Below are positions 36,090-46,666 of a stretch of 64,000 nucleotides of DNA, one piece after another. The stretch's first letter is position 1. Each line of letters starts with the position of its first letter. The stretch covers positions 1-64,000 of the forward strand of contig NZ_MWVJ01000045.1 of the NCBI RefSeq assembly GCF_002087335.1, read 5' to 3'. The notes beneath the pieces were generated by a model. It was not told where the DNA came from. It made no database searches and saw only the letters and a program-made list of their open reading frames with translations. The DNA is from Pseudophaeobacter leonis. Lineage in GTDB: Bacteria; Pseudomonadota; Alphaproteobacteria; Rhodobacterales; Rhodobacteraceae. Made by a program: the position numbers and the translations under genes.

Positions 36090-38184
36090 CAGTGGGCTCC
36101 TCCGCCGATCGACATCCAGGTGACGAGGGCCGCAATGCCCAGTACCATCCAGAAGGCATAGGTAAAGATGAAACCGGACTGTGCGCGACCGCAAGTTTGG
36201 TGAAGAAGGGCACAATGCCCATGGCGACGCCATTGAGGAAACCATCAATGACATTGCCATCGCCGCGCTTCCACAGGACGCGGCCTAGCGCCAGGGCTGG
36301 TTTGACAAAGATCGCGTCATACAGCTCGTCAAAGTACCACTTGTTCTTGAGGAACAGATACAGCGGCTGAAAGGTGGTAGCCAAACGACCCGGCAGGCTG
36401 GGGTTCACGATGTAGAACAGGACCGCCAGTATCAGACCACCAAGCATTGCAAAAAACGGCGCCGTCTTTACCTGCCAGGGTGCTGCATGCGCGTCTTCCA
36501 GCACGTGGTTGTCAGGCGCAAAGTAAAGTGCCCCCTCGCCCGGGTTTGCCAGCAAAGACATAGTGATGCTCTGCTTTGGCGGCAGCGTCACCGTGGCCTG
36601 CCTCTTCGCCGTGCTCATCCGTGGCTTCGCCATGGGCATCAGCCCCAGCTTCCGCAACAGGAATGCCGTAGAATTTGCCAACCTGATCGGCGTGGCCAAA
36701 GAAGCTGCCGTACCAGATCATGCCCGAGAAGACCGCCCCCAGCGCCAGAACGCCAAGCGGGATCAGCATGGTCATTGGGCTTTCATGCGCGTGGTCATGG
36801 GTGTGCTTGTCACCACGTGGCTTGCCAAAGAAGGTCAGGAACATCAGGCGCCAGCTATAGAATGACGTCATGAAGGCGGCAACCACCAGCGCCCAGAAGC
36901 CGAACATCGACCCGCCTGCATAGGCACTTTCGATGATCGCATCCTTTGACAGGAAGCCGGCAAAGCCGATGTGCGTCAGCGGAATGCCAACACCGGTGCT
37001 CGCCAGCGTGCCGATCATCATCGCCCAGTAGGCGTAGGGGATCTTTTTACGCAAGCCGCCGTAGTTATTCATGTCCTGCTCGTGATGCATCGCGTGGATC
37101 ACCGAGCCGGCGCCCAAAAACAGCATCGCCTTAAAGAAGGCATGCGTGAACAGGTGGAACATCGCAGCGGAATACATCCCGACGCCAGCGGCCACGAACA
37201 TGTAGCCCAGTTGCGAACAGGTCGAATAGGCAATGACGCGTTTGATGTCGGTCTGAACCAGCCCCACGGTGGCTGCAAAAAAGGCGGTGGAGGCCCCGAT
37301 CACTGTGATGAACATGGTAGCCTGCGGCGCAAACTCCATCAGCGGCGACATGCGGCAGACCAAAAGACACCGGCGGTGACCATGGTCGCGGCGTGGATAA
37401 GCGCCGACACAGGCGTCGGGCCTTCCATCGCGTCGGGCAGCCAGGTGTGCAGGATCAGCTGCGAAGATTTACCCATCGCACCAATGAACAGCCAAACCGC
37501 CAGCAGGTTTGCCGCGTCCCATTCCGCCCAGAGGAAGGAAATCGTGTGACCGGCAACCTCGGTTGGGATGGCGGAAAAGATCTCTGAGAAACTGATCGAG
37601 TCTGTCATGAGGAACAGACCAAAGATCCCCAGCGCAAAGCCAAAATCCCCAACCCGGTTGACGATAAAGGCCTTCATCGCCGCGGCATTGGCGCTTGGCT
37701 TACGGTAGTAAAAGCCGATCAGCAGATAGGAGGCAACGCCCACACCTTCCCAGCCAAAGAACATCTGCAACAGGTTGTCAGAGGTCACCAGCATCAGCAT
37801 GGCAAAGGTAAAGAACGACAGATATGCAAAGAAGCGCGGCTTGTAGCTCTCGCCCTCTTTCCACTGTGGGTCGTGATCCATGTAGCCAAAGGAATAGAGA
37901 TGCACCAACGAGGAGACCGAGGTCACGACGATCAGCATCAGCGCGGTCAGACGGTCAAGGCGGATCCCCCAGGAGGTATCCAGGCTGCCGCTCTGGACCC
38001 AGGTCAGGATCTCGATCGAACGGGTGACGCCATCAAAGCTGATAAAGACAATCCAGGAAAGCAGCGCCGACAGGAACAACAGGCCTGTGGCTGTCATCAT
38101 GGCTGCTTTTTCGCCGATGAATTTGTGGCCAAAGCCGCAAATCAGCGCGCCCACGAGAGGGGCAAAGAGGAGGATGGTTTCCAT
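36089..38184 (-). CDS. nuoL: NADH-quinone oxidoreductase subunit L, interrupted by three one-base indels
   Basis: The largest antiporter-like subunit of complex I, with the long lateral helix. After repair it is about 698 aa. The N-terminal third runs [19 protein letters not shown] to MVTAGVF; one missing A in the AAAA at 37362-37365 joins this to [14 protein letters not shown]. One extra base in the CCCGGG at 36539-36544 joins [10 protein letters not shown] to [19 protein letters not shown]. One missing base at 36191-36192 restores the C-terminus [19 protein letters not shown]. The three changes together bring the length back to a multiple of three. Core motifs [16 protein letters not shown] and [20 protein letters not shown] are intact. 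Confidence 0.93.
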
Positions 38185-38190
38185 GATGCT

Positions 38191-38496
38191 TTAGCCCTTC
38201 ATCATATTGATGTCTTCCACCGCGATCGTGCCACGGTTACGGAAGAAGCAGACGAGGATCGCCAGACCAATTGCGGCCTCGGCGGCGGCGACGGTCAGCA
38301 CAAACAGGGTAAAGACCTGTCCCACCAGATCCCCGAGGAAGCTGGAAAAGGCCACAAGGTTGATATTCACCGCCAGCAGCATCAGCTCGATGCTCATCAG
38401 CAGGATAATCACGTTCTTGCGGTTCAAAAACAGCCCGAAGATGCCAATGACAAAAAGGGTCGCGGCCACAGTGAGATAATGTTCAATACCGATCAT
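38191..38496 (-). CDS. nuoK: NADH-quinone oxidoreductase subunit K
   Basis: Small membrane subunit of complex I with three transmembrane helices. The 101-aa protein reads [20 protein letters not shown], then [20 protein letters not shown] with the conserved membrane glutamate, and [16 protein letters not shown] with the second. It lies 2 bases after nuoJ and 6 before nuoL. Length is normal. Confidence 0.96.
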   Translation of the reverse strand: MIGIEHYLTVAATLFVIGIFGLFLNRKNVIILLMSIELMLLAVNINLVAFSSFLGDLVGQVFTLFVLTVAAAEAAIGLAILVCFFRNRGTIAVEDINMMKG

Positions 38497-38498
38497 TG

Positions 38499-39101
38499 TT
38501 ATAGCCCCTGCCCCGGTTTGACGTCCTTGAGTTCCATTGCCTTGGCCGGATCACGCGACATCTGCAGCATGACGTTCTGGCGTTTGACATCTTTACGATG
38601 GCGCAGGGTCAGCGTGATGGCGCCAATCATGGCGACCAGCAGGATCAGACCCGACAGCTGGAACAGCAGGAAGTATTGGTCATAAATGATAAGGCCCAGG
38701 GCCTCGGTGTTGTGCTGATCCGTTGGGATCGGCTGCGCCAGTTGCGCGGCGGCACCATGCGCCGTCTCCCATGACCCAAAGGCCATGACAAATTGCATCA
38801 GGATAACCAGGCCAATCAACAGCGCCAGCGGCATATACTGTGCCATCTCGGCCTTGAGGGCGGCAAAGTCCACATCCAGCATCATCACCACGAACAGGAA
38901 CAAGACCGCGACCGCGCCCACGTAGACGATGACCAGCAACATGGCGACGAATTCCGCCCCCAGCAGCACAAACAACCCGGCCGAAGAGATAAAGGCCAGG
39001 ATCAGCCACAGCACCGAATGCACAGGCTGACGGCTGATCACCGTGAACAACCCGCCCGTGATGGCGCTGATGGCGAAGAGGTAGAAGGCAAAAACGCTCA
39101 T
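38499..39101 (-). CDS. nuoJ: NADH-quinone oxidoreductase subunit J
   Basis: Membrane subunit of complex I at the join of the proton channel. The 200-aa protein has about five transmembrane segments with the family motifs [40 protein letters not shown] and [14 protein letters not shown]. Its start overlaps the end of the carboxymuconolactone-decarboxylase-like gene by four bases. Confidence 0.96.
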   Translation of the reverse strand: MSVFAFYLFAISAITGGLFTVISRQPVHSVLWLILAFISSAGLFVLLGAEFVAMLLVIVYVGAVAVLFLFVVMMLDVDFAALKAEMAQYMPLALLIGLVILMQFVMAFGSWETAHGAAAQLAQPIPTDQHNTEALGLIIYDQYFLLFQLSGLILLVAMIGAITLTLRHRKDVKRQNVMLQMSRDPAKAMELKDVKPGQGL

Positions 39102-39529
39102 GTCTCATCGTCCCTTTTGTCGCCCATGACCTCTTGCGCCAACTCAAGCGCCCGGTTCATGGCCGGGATGCCGGCAAAGACCGACATCTGTCCGATCGTC
39201 TCAACGATCTCTTGTTTCTTCGCACCCGCCTCAACGGCGTGGCGCACGGTTTGACGCAGGGCTGTATCGGCCTGTGCGCCCTGGCATGTCAGCCCGGCCA
39301 GCGTCAGCAAAAGCCGGGTTTTGGCATCAAGACCATCCTTGTTGATGGTCTTGCCAAACATCATTTCCATCGCCTCTTTTGGCATCGTCGGCCAGAGGGC
39401 CTCGAACCCTTTCATGGTCATCGGATCCAGACCAGCTGCCAGATCCGGGTTCATGGATTTGAACATGTCCTGATACTGCGCCTGGGCCTGTGCCATCATG
39501 GCCTCAAAGGGGTTCTTTGCATCGCTCAT
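39098..39529 (-). CDS. Carboxymuconolactone decarboxylase (AhpD-like) family protein
   Basis: A 143-aa protein of the CMD/AhpD family. The helical core reads [20 protein letters not shown], then [36 protein letters not shown] and AMNRALELA. The AhpD pair CxxC is not seen (one Cys in LTCQG), so a peroxidase-reductase role is doubtful. The start is the ATG giving [12 protein letters not shown], which overlaps the nuoI stop by ATGA. A gene of this family between nuoI and nuoJ is usual in Rhodobacteraceae, but its role with complex I is not known. Confidence 0.85.
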   Translation of the reverse strand: MSDAKNPFEAMMAQAQAQYQDMFKSMNPDLAAGLDPMTMKGFEALWPTMPKEAMEMMFGKTINKDGLDAKTRLLLTLAGLTCQGAQADTALRQTVRHAVEAGAKKQEIVETIGQMSVFAGIPAMNRALELAQEVMGDKRDDET

Positions 39530-40019
39530 CGGTAGGGTGCATCCAGTTCTAGGTTGCGGGCAATTTCTGCTTCCCAACGGTCGCCGTTCGACAAGAGTTT
39601 TTCCTTGTCGTAAAACAGCTCTTCGCGGTTTTCAGTAGCGAACTCAAAATTTGGTCCCTCAACAATGGCATCCACCGGGCAGGCTTCCTGGCAGAAACCG
39701 CAATAGATGCATTTGGTCATGTCGAGGTCATAACGCGTGGTGCGGCGGCTGCCATCTTCGCGGGGCTCCGCGTCAATGGTGATCGCCGGCGCCGGGCAGA
39801 CCGCTTCACACAGCTTGCAGGCAATGCAGCGCTCTTCGCCATTGGGATAGCGACGCAGCGCGTGTCTCCACGAAAACGCGGGCTTAGCGGGCCCTTCTCG
39901 TGGGGGTAGTTGATGGTTGCCTTGGGGGCAAAAAAGTATTTCAGCCCCAGTTTAAAACCGACCCAGAAATCCTGCAGCAGGAAGTATTTGGCGGCGCGGG
40001 TGTAATCGATTTGAGTCAC
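39526..40019 (-). CDS. nuoI: NADH-quinone oxidoreductase subunit I, interrupted by a one-base deletion
   Basis: Carries two [4Fe-4S] clusters (N6a and N6b) in the peripheral arm of complex I. The N-terminal frame [19 protein letters not shown] runs to SPRFRG and then leaves the family; one missing base near 39874-39876 restores [25 protein letters not shown]. The second motif [12 protein letters not shown] and the C-terminus follow in frame. The repaired length is about 164 aa, which is normal. It overlaps the small unknown gene upstream and the CMD gene downstream. Confidence 0.94.
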
Positions 40020-40735
40020 TCCGACTCCTCCCCTTTACAGATATTTCGCTCTACGAGCTTTGCCTTGGATCCTTCAAAAAAACCCATGAAAATCAAAGGC
40101 ATAAAGGCAAGCACTTGACGTCTTGTCGGCGCAAAATTCGCTCGTGTCACCAGTTCTGTTTGATCATTTATAGTCAGCTCCGATGGGTCAGAGTTCAGCC
40201 TCTGATAATGGGAAATTATTGCGGCTCCATGTGCCGCTGCACAGTTTCTGTCTTCAGAGTTTTTTCCAAACTCTGCTTGAGCATCTTGATCAAGCTGAAG
40301 CAAGGCACACTCAGCGAGTTCCCCCATTGCAAGGCTCATTTCAATAAAGTCCGGTTTGGGCCACTTACCCTGTCGTATTTTTTTCATTGCAAGCTGTGGT
40401 ATGGCAAGCTCCCCCCCATTGCTGAAGGTATAGACAGCAGCCCAAAATTCGCGTTCTTCAAACGAATACTCGCCCAAATCAGAACCACCGGAAAAAAATT
40501 CCGCAGTTTCCCCCCAAAGCGCATCCCATCTCGGTACATCTGCACTGATGCCGGTGATGGGCAAGGCCTTTGAGGCATTTGGTAATGACAGTGCCGCCTG
40601 AGCCCTTGTGGATTCATCCGAACAATGCGCCGCAAGTGCTTTATTGAACTGTTCCATTGGGGATTGCGCAGCTTGAGCAACTGTTCCCCCTGAAACAGCG
40701 ACTAGCAATGCGAAAAATGCACTGATCGGGTTCAT
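40016..40735 (-). CDS. Unknown exported protein inserted between nuoH and nuoI
   Basis: I do not recognise this 239-aa protein. It has a signal peptide ([20 protein letters not shown], cleavage near AQA) and a mature part with four scattered cysteines (AHCSDE, AECALL, DRNCAAA, RNICKG) that could form disulfides. A hydrophobic stretch near the C-terminus ([13 protein letters not shown]) may anchor it. The gene looks AT-richer than the nuo genes around it. It starts 3 bases after nuoH and overlaps the nuoI start by four, so it is fitted exactly into the operon. It may be a foreign gene fixed there, or a lineage-specific envelope factor made with complex I. Confidence 0.7.
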   Translation of the reverse strand: MNPISAFFALLVAVSGGTVAQAAQSPMEQFNKALAAHCSDESTRAQAALSLPNASKALPITGISADVPRWDALWGETAEFFSGGSDLGEYSFEEREFWAAVYTFSNGGELAIPQLAMKKIRQGKWPKPDFIEMSLAMGELAECALLQLDQDAQAEFGKNSEDRNCAAAHGAAIISHYQRLNSDPSELTINDQTELVTRANFAPTRRQVLAFMPLIFMGFFEGSKAKLVERNICKGEESE

Positions 40736-40738
40736 TCC

Positions 40739-41776
40739 TCAGCCTCCCACGGTCCAGCGGGCAAAGATGCCCCAGAACCAGTCAAATTTTGCAGCAAAGG
40801 CGACAAAGACCACCCAGAACAGCGAGAAGGGCAAAAAGACCTTCCAGCCAAGGCGCATCAGCTGGTCATAGCGGTAGCGCGGGGTGATGGCTTTCACCAT
40901 TGCAAAGAGGAAGAAGAAGAAGGCCATCTTGCCGACCATCCACAGCACACCATCCGGCAGGCCTGGGATTGGCGACAGCCAGCCGCCAAAGAACAGCAGC
41001 GAGGTCAGCGCACACATCAGGAAGATCGAGATGTATTCACCCGCCATGAACAGCAGGAAGGGCGTTGCCGAATATTCCACCTGATAGCCCGCCACCAGTT
41101 CAGATTCAGCCTCTGGCAAATCGAACGGCGGACGGTTGGTTTCCGCAAGGCAGGAGATGAAGAACAGGAAGACCATCGGGAAATGCGGGATCCAGTACCA
41201 GTTCAGCAGCCCGAGATCGCCATCCTGTGCGCGCACGATATCGCCAAAGTTCATGCTGCCGGTCGAGATAATAACACCGACGATGATCAGACCAATCGAG
41301 ACCTCATAAGAGATCATCTGCGCCGCAGAGCGCAGCGCCCCGAGGAAGGGGTACTTCGAGTTCGAAGCCCAGCCGCCCATGATGACGCCGTAAACCTCGA
41401 GCGAAGAGACCGCAAAAACATAGAGGATGGCCACGTTGATGTTTGAGAGAACCCAGCCATCATTAAACGGGATCACAGCCCAGGCCACCATTGCCAGAAC
41501 AAAGGAGGTCAGCGGCGCCATGATAAAGACGGTGCGATCGGCACCAGCCGGGATCACCACCTCTTTTACCACGTATTTCAGCGCATCCGCCACAGATTGC
41601 AGAATGCCAAAGACCCCAACAACATTGGGACCACGGCGCATCTGCACAGCCGCCCAAATCTTGCGATCCCCATAAACGAGGAACAAAAGGGAGATCATAA
41701 CAAATGCAACCACAGCAAGCACTTGCGCCAGTATCAGTACAGCAATGCCGCCTGGGGTGTTAAAGAATTCAGCCAT
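40739..41776 (-). CDS. nuoH: NADH-quinone oxidoreductase subunit H
   Basis: Membrane subunit of complex I that forms the quinone entry site. The 345-aa protein has about eight transmembrane helices and the conserved [26 protein letters not shown]-like [12 protein letters not shown], and [20 protein letters not shown] followed by GYQVEYSA. Length is normal. The lipoprotein gene precedes it by six bases and the unknown exported protein follows. Confidence 0.96.
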   Translation of the reverse strand: MAEFFNTPGGIAVLILAQVLAVVAFVMISLLFLVYGDRKIWAAVQMRRGPNVVGVFGILQSVADALKYVVKEVVIPAGADRTVFIMAPLTSFVLAMVAWAVIPFNDGWVLSNINVAILYVFAVSSLEVYGVIMGGWASNSKYPFLGALRSAAQMISYEVSIGLIIVGVIISTGSMNFGDIVRAQDGDLGLLNWYWIPHFPMVFLFFISCLAETNRPPFDLPEAESELVAGYQVEYSATPFLLFMAGEYISIFLMCALTSLLFFGGWLSPIPGLPDGVLWMVGKMAFFFFLFAMVKAITPRYRYDQLMRLGWKVFLPFSLFWVVFVAFAAKFDWFWGIFARWTVGG

Positions 41777-41782
41777 AGGTCC

Positions 41783-42169
41783 TCACACCGTAGGTATTCC
41801 GTTTGCCTCGCAGTTTGCGACCACGACTTCAGCGTCGATGGTGCGCAATCCGCGCGGTAGGGAGGGCGATATCGTGTAGACAGCATCGGCTATCTGATTG
41901 CCACCCTCTTGTTTCATTTTTGTGCGCACATGACGCGCAAACCCATATCCCCGGATCAGCGCATATTGTGCGCACGCACATACGGCAAAGTCATCCCCAT
42001 CCGCCCCCGACCGGGCGCCGGACATGACAACACGAAACTGCGCCAGATCGCCCTCTAGCAGACTGGTCTGCACCCCATTGTAGCCAGGGGTAAACCGGTC
42101 TGCCGAGCCACCGGGAACCTGCGCACAGGCCCCCAACAGCAGAGACGATATGAGTGCAAAGCGTATCAC
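41783..42169 (-). CDS. Small putative lipoprotein in the nuo operon
   Basis: A 128-aa exported protein with a clear lipobox (SSLLLGAC), so probably a lipoprotein. The mature part contains [20 protein letters not shown], a pattern shared by several small secreted proteins of unknown role. It starts with GTG overlapping the nuoG stop and ends six bases before nuoH. The consistent place inside the nuo operon suggests co-expression with complex I, but no enzyme function can be assigned. Confidence 0.7.
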   Translation of the reverse strand: MIRFALISSLLLGACAQVPGGSADRFTPGYNGVQTSLLEGDLAQFRVVMSGARSGADGDDFAVCACAQYALIRGYGFARHVRTKMKQEGGNQIADAVYTISPSLPRGLRTIDAEVVVANCEANGIPTV

Positions 42170-44184
42170 TCAGCCGCAATCTTTTCGGCCCGGCGGGCCT
42201 TTGCATTTGCCGACAGCTCAGCCATCAATTGTGATGCCCGCGCAATCGGGTTGGTCAGATAAAAATCATTTACTGCAGGCAAGAAAGCCGCCTTGCCCAG
42301 AGGGCCAAGATCAAGGGCGTCGCCTGTGTTCTCAACAACCTGATCGACGCGCGCCAGATGTGGCACCTCTTTGATCAGCGCCTGACGCAGCTGCGCCAGC
42401 GAGTCATAGCCAAGCGTCACATCCAGCTCAGCGCTGAGTGCGCGCAGGATCGCCCAGTTTTCCTTGGCCTCGCCAGGCGCAAACCCCGCCCGGAAGCTCA
42501 GCTGTGGGCGGCCTTCGGTATTGACGAACAAGCCATTTTCTTCGGTATAGGCAGCCACGGCGAGGATCACATCAGCGCGGTGCGCGCCGCGATCGCCGTG
42601 GCTGCCCTGATAGATCACAAAGGCGTCGCCGCCAATTTCGACCTCATCCGCGCCCAGGTTCTAGATCACCTCGGCGCCCTCGATCACAGCCTCCAGCCCG
42701 CCTTCACAGGCGGCCCCGATATCCATCGCGCCAACACGTGAGGCGGCGGTGTGCAGCACCATCAGTTTCGAGCCGGTCTCGGCAGCATACTTCTGCGCAT
42801 GGGCCAGAACGGCCAGGCCATCGGCCTCCCGCAGCGCGCCCTGCCCCAGAATGACCAGCGTTTCCTTGTCCAAAGCACCGGAATGGTCGCCCGCGTGCAA
42901 AGCCTCCAATGCGGCGCGATCCGTGCCGAGGTGGCTGTAGTCATAGGTGAGATCAACCGGCTGGCCGATCAGGCCAATATTCGCCCCATTGATCCAGGCT
43001 CGGCGCAGACGCGCGTTCAGCACCGGAGACTCGCTACGCGGATCGGTTCCGATCAACATGATGGCCTTGGCACTGTCGATGTCTTCGATTGTGGCGGTGC
43101 CCACATAAGCGGCCCGGTTGCCCATTTGCAGACGCGCCTTATCAGTGCGACATTCAACCTGACCACCCTGGGCCTCAACCATCTGTTTCAGCGCAAAGGC
43201 CGCCTCGACCGGAACCAGATCGCCGATCAGACCTGCGGTCTTTTTGCCCTGCATCGCCGTCGCGGCAGCGCTCAGCGCTTCCGGCCATGTGGCTGGCTTT
43301 AGATTGCCATCGATGCGCACATAGGGGCGATCAAGGCGCTGGCGGCGCAGCCCGTCCCAGACAAAGCGGGTTTTGTCGGAAATCCATTCCTCATTCACGC
43401 CGTCATTGTTGCGTGGCAGGATGCGCATCACTTCACGCCCCTTGGTATCCACCCGGATATTGGCGCCAAGCGCATCCATCACATCGATGGTCTCGGTCTT
43501 GTTCAGCTCCCAGGGGCGGGCGCTAAAGGCATAGGGTTTTGACGTCAGCGCGCCGACCGGGCAAAGGTCGATGATATTGCCCTGCAGATTGCTGTCCAAT
43601 GTCTCATTGAGATAGCTGGTGATCTCGGCGTCTTCGCCACGGCCGGTCTGGCCCATTTGCGAACTGCCCGCCACCTCGGAGGTGAAACGCACGCAACGGG
43701 TGCAGCTGATACAACGTGTCATCGCCGTCGACACCAGCGGGCCAAGGTTCAGATCGTCCACCGCCCGCTTTGGCTCGCGGAAACGCGAGGCATCAATGCC
43801 ATAGGCCATGGCCTGATCCTGCAGGTCGCATTCGCCGCCCTGATCGCAGATGGGACAGTCCAGCGGATGGTTGATCAGCATGAACTCCATCACGCCTTCG
43901 CGGGCCTTTTTGACCATGGGCGAATTGGTCTTTACCTTTGGCGCCTGGCCCTCGGGACCGGGACGCAGATCGCGTACCTGCATCGCACAGGAGGCGGCAG
44001 GTTTTGGCGGGCCACCAACGACTTCGACAAGGCACATGCGGCAATTTCCAGCGATGGACAGGCGCTCGTGATAGCAGAAACGTGGGATTTCCACCCCGGC
44101 CTCTTCACAGGCCTGGATCAGGGTCATTGCCCCATCCACCTCAATCTCGGTTCCGTCAATGTTGATCTTGCGGAGGTCAGACAT
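42166..44184 (-). CDS. nuoG: NADH-quinone oxidoreductase subunit G, with an in-frame TAG codon
   Basis: Large iron-sulfur subunit of complex I. The 672-codon frame has the N-terminal [2Fe-2S] motif ([23 protein letters not shown]), the HxxxCxxC site ([18 protein letters not shown]) and [10 protein letters not shown] for [4Fe-4S] clusters, then a molybdopterin-oxidoreductase-like body. Codon 42661-42663 is TAG in the middle of GAEVI[15 protein letters not shown], and the same frame continues to a normal C-terminus. Tyr (TAC or TAT) is the likely residue, so this is a one-base substitution. Whether it is real or a sequence error cannot be told here. Confidence 0.92.
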
Positions 44185-44187
44185 GGT

Positions 44188-44601
44188 CTATTTCGCCCTC
44201 AGTAACACGCCGATCGCGCTGTTTTTTTTGATTTCCGCACGACCAAACGCGCAGAATGTTTCTGAATCTTGATAGGAGACGCCGCTCGCGATGAGCTGGC
44301 GTTCACCCCTGGCCCGCATACGGGCCTTTTCAACGTCGGACTGAATATAGGCCCGAATTTCACTATCCGCATAGCCAAGCGCGTTTGCACGCGACCGCAG
44401 CCGCCGCAGCTCTCCCACGCCTTTTAGAAACCGGGCCGCAAGACTGTCACAATGGTCGGCAACCTCTTTGGCCATGGCGACGGCAAACAGCGGCTCTTCG
44501 ATTTCAGGCACCTCGCGCAACGACGGCTTGGCCGCTGCCGCAGACAGAGGAAGGAGCAAGGCTGCAACCGCAGCCAGAAAGGCAATCCACGCATTTTTCA
44601 T
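44188..44601 (-). CDS. DUF5333 protein
   Basis: A 137-aa exported protein. The start is the ATG giving MKNAWIAFLAAVAALLLPLS, a signal peptide with cleavage near AAAAKP. The mature part reads SLREVPEIEEPLFAVAMAKE, DHCDSLAARFLKGV, then RANALGYADSEIRAYI and ETFCAFGRAEI, which match the DUF5333 family found in Rhodobacteraceae nuo operons. Two cysteines may pair. It lies just before nuoG. Function unknown; periplasmic location is likely. Confidence 0.78.
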   Translation of the reverse strand: MKNAWIAFLAAVAALLLPLSAAAAKPSLREVPEIEEPLFAVAMAKEVADHCDSLAARFLKGVGELRRLRSRANALGYADSEIRAYIQSDVEKARMRARGERQLIASGVSYQDSETFCAFGRAEIKKNSAIGVLLRAK

Positions 44602-44699
44602 CGGTCTCTCCACAGGTTTGGAGAAGCCAGAACAGCCTAGTGTCACAGTGTTATGCAATAACGACTGCGCCCATGGGCCGGGATATGCCAAAATTGCGC

Positions 44700-45071
44700 T
44701 CACGGATTACATGTTCCCTGCAGCACCATAGTGTCCTCATCCAGTGGCAGTGGGGTCTCAGGGTCTTCGATATCGATGGCCCAGTCGATTTTGGACGAGC
44801 CGTAGTTTGCGATACAGTATTTGGTCCCGGCATAGCGGACCGCCTCGCGCGCGCCATCCAGTGAGGAGCGCGCATCATAGACCTCTGCCTCAAAGAGCGC
44901 CCGCGAGACCTTTTTGTCGACAGCAGATGCATCGGTGCGAAACGGCACGCCGTCAAAGACCGGCAGGTCTTTGCGGCTTTCGCCACAGCCAGCCAAAACG
45001 CCAGCACATGCAAAGGCAAGCGCTGTCATCTTGAGATTTTCTCGCGTCATATTTCCGCGTAACTGCTTCAT
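44700..45071 (-). CDS. Small putative lipoprotein between nuoF and DUF5333
   Basis: A 123-aa exported protein with lipobox AGVLAGC after a basic N-terminus. The mature part ([20 protein letters not shown], then [18 protein letters not shown]) resembles hypothetical proteins at this place in related genomes. The start shown overlaps the repaired nuoF stop by ATGA; a second ATG at 45050 ([13 protein letters not shown]) gives a more compact signal peptide and is preceded by GGAA. Function unknown. Confidence 0.68.
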   Translation of the reverse strand: MKQLRGNMTRENLKMTALAFACAGVLAGCGESRKDLPVFDGVPFRTDASAVDKKVSRALFEAEVYDARSSLDGAREAVRYAGTKYCIANYGSSKIDWAIDIEDPETPLPLDEDTMVLQGTCNP

Positions 45072-46365
45072 TTCGCGGCCATCCCGCTTGTACGTCCGTT
45101 TTTTTGCGCCTTGATACGGTCTTCGATTCATCGCGGAAGTTACGGATCAAGCCCTGAATGGGCCAGGCTGCGGCATCGCCCAAGGCGCAGATGGTATGGC
45201 CTTCGACCTGTTTGGTCACATCCCACAGCATGTCGATCTCTTCCAGATCCGCCTCGCCCCTGACCAGGCGCTCCATCACCCGCATCATCCAGCCGGTGCC
45301 TTCACGGCAGGGCGTACATTGACCACAGCTCTCGTGTTTGTAGAACTTGGCCAGACGCCAGATCGCCTTGATGATATCCGTCTGTTTGTCCATCACGATC
45401 ACCGCAGCGGTGCCGAGGCCCGAGCCCAGCTCACCGCGCAGGTAGTCGAAATCCATGATTGCGTCGCGCATGTTCTCACCGCGCACACAGGGCACCGAGG
45501 AGCCACCGGGGATCACCGCCAGCAGGTTATCCCAGCCGCCGCGAATGCCACCGCAGTGTTTTTCGATCAGCTCTTCGAACGGGATGCTCATCGCCTCTTC
45601 AACCACGCAGGGGTTGTTGACGTGGCCTGAAATGGCAAACAGTTTGGTGCCCGCATTGTTGGGACGACCAAAGCCCGCAAACCAGTCAGCACCGCGGCGC
45701 AGGATGGTCGGTACAACGGCGATGGATTCCACGTTGTTCACGGTTGTCGGGCAGCCATAAAGCCCGGCCCCCGCCGGAAAGGGCGGCTTCATCCGGGGCA
45801 TGCCCTTTTTGCCTTCGAGGCTTTCGAGCAGGGCGGTTTCTTCACCGCAGATATAGGCACCGGCACCGTGGTGCAGGAAAACGTCAAAATCCCAGCCAGA
45901 TCCGGCGGCGTTCTTGCCCAGCAGGCCCTTGTCATAGCACTCGTCAATCGCCGCCTGCAGCGCCTCGCGTTCACGGATATATTCGCCGCGCAGATAGATA
46001 TAGCAGGTATGCGCCTGCATCGCGAAACTTGCGATCAGCGCGCCCTCGATCAGCGTATGCGGATCATGACGCATGATTTCGCGGTCTTTACAGGTGCCCG
46101 GCTCGGATTCATCGGCATTGATCACCAGATATGAGGGGCGACCATCGCTTTCTTTCGGCATGAAAGACCATTTGAGGCCGGTGGGGAAACCCGCACCACC
46201 CCGGCCACGCAGGCCAGAATCCTTCATGGTCTGGATGATCCAGTCGCGGCCCTTGGTGATGAGCCCCGAGGTGCCATCCCAATGGCCGCGCATTTGAGCA
46301 CCTTTCAGGGTGCGCTCATGCATACCGTATAGGTTGGTAAAGATCCGGTCCTGGTCCTTCAGCAT
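45068..46365 (-). CDS. nuoF: NADH-quinone oxidoreductase subunit F, interrupted by a one-base deletion
   Basis: NADH- and FMN-binding subunit of complex I with cluster N3. The motifs are [38 protein letters not shown], the FMN-binding [13 protein letters not shown] and the cluster ligands [12 protein letters not shown]. Near 45127-45128 one T is missing: the present frame reads [11 protein letters not shown] and overruns, while restoration gives [20 protein letters not shown] and a stop at 45068. The repaired protein is about 432 aa. DUF5337 precedes it by six bases. Confidence 0.95.
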
Positions 46366-46371
46366 GTCTGC

Positions 46372-46611
46372 CTACCCTTGGTTTTCATTTTTACTGGCCT
46401 GACGCATGCGCCAGAGTTGCATTATGTTGACCGCCGCATAGATCAGCCCCGCAAGCGCGGCAAAATCAAACAGAAGCGCATAGCGGCCGGGCAAATTGAT
46501 TGCCGGGCCAATGATCATCGTCAGGGCCAACCAGGCCAGCATGGTTCCGGCAATCACCAATGAGATGTGCCGCCCCTTTGCTGCGATTGCCCTATCCAGA
46601 TCCGCGCTCAT
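46372..46611 (-). CDS. DUF5337 small membrane protein
   Basis: A 79-aa protein with two hydrophobic segments (ISLVIAGTMLAWLALTMIIG and YALLFDFAALAGLIYAAVNI) joined by a short loop with LPGRY, and a basic C-terminus. This is the pattern of DUF5337, a family found between nuoE and nuoF in Rhodobacteraceae. Its place suggests an accessory role in complex I assembly or expression, which is inference. Length is as usual. Confidence 0.8.
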   Translation of the reverse strand: MSADLDRAIAAKGRHISLVIAGTMLAWLALTMIIGPAINLPGRYALLFDFAALAGLIYAAVNIMQLWRMRQASKNENQG

Positions 46612-46666
46612 TCAAGTCCTCAAGTCAGTCCCTGCCCGGCCACAATAGCGCGGGCAACGGTGGTTA

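Noticed and set aside
36089-38184. Programmed frameshifting in nuoL and other genes
   Set aside because: There are both plus and minus changes at varied sites with no slippery heptamer plus structure, and three would be needed in one gene.
42661-42663. The nuoG TAG as a recoded amino acid such as pyrrolysine
   Set aside because: No pyl genes are seen, the position fits an ordinary tyrosine, and many other frame breaks in the window point to sequence error.
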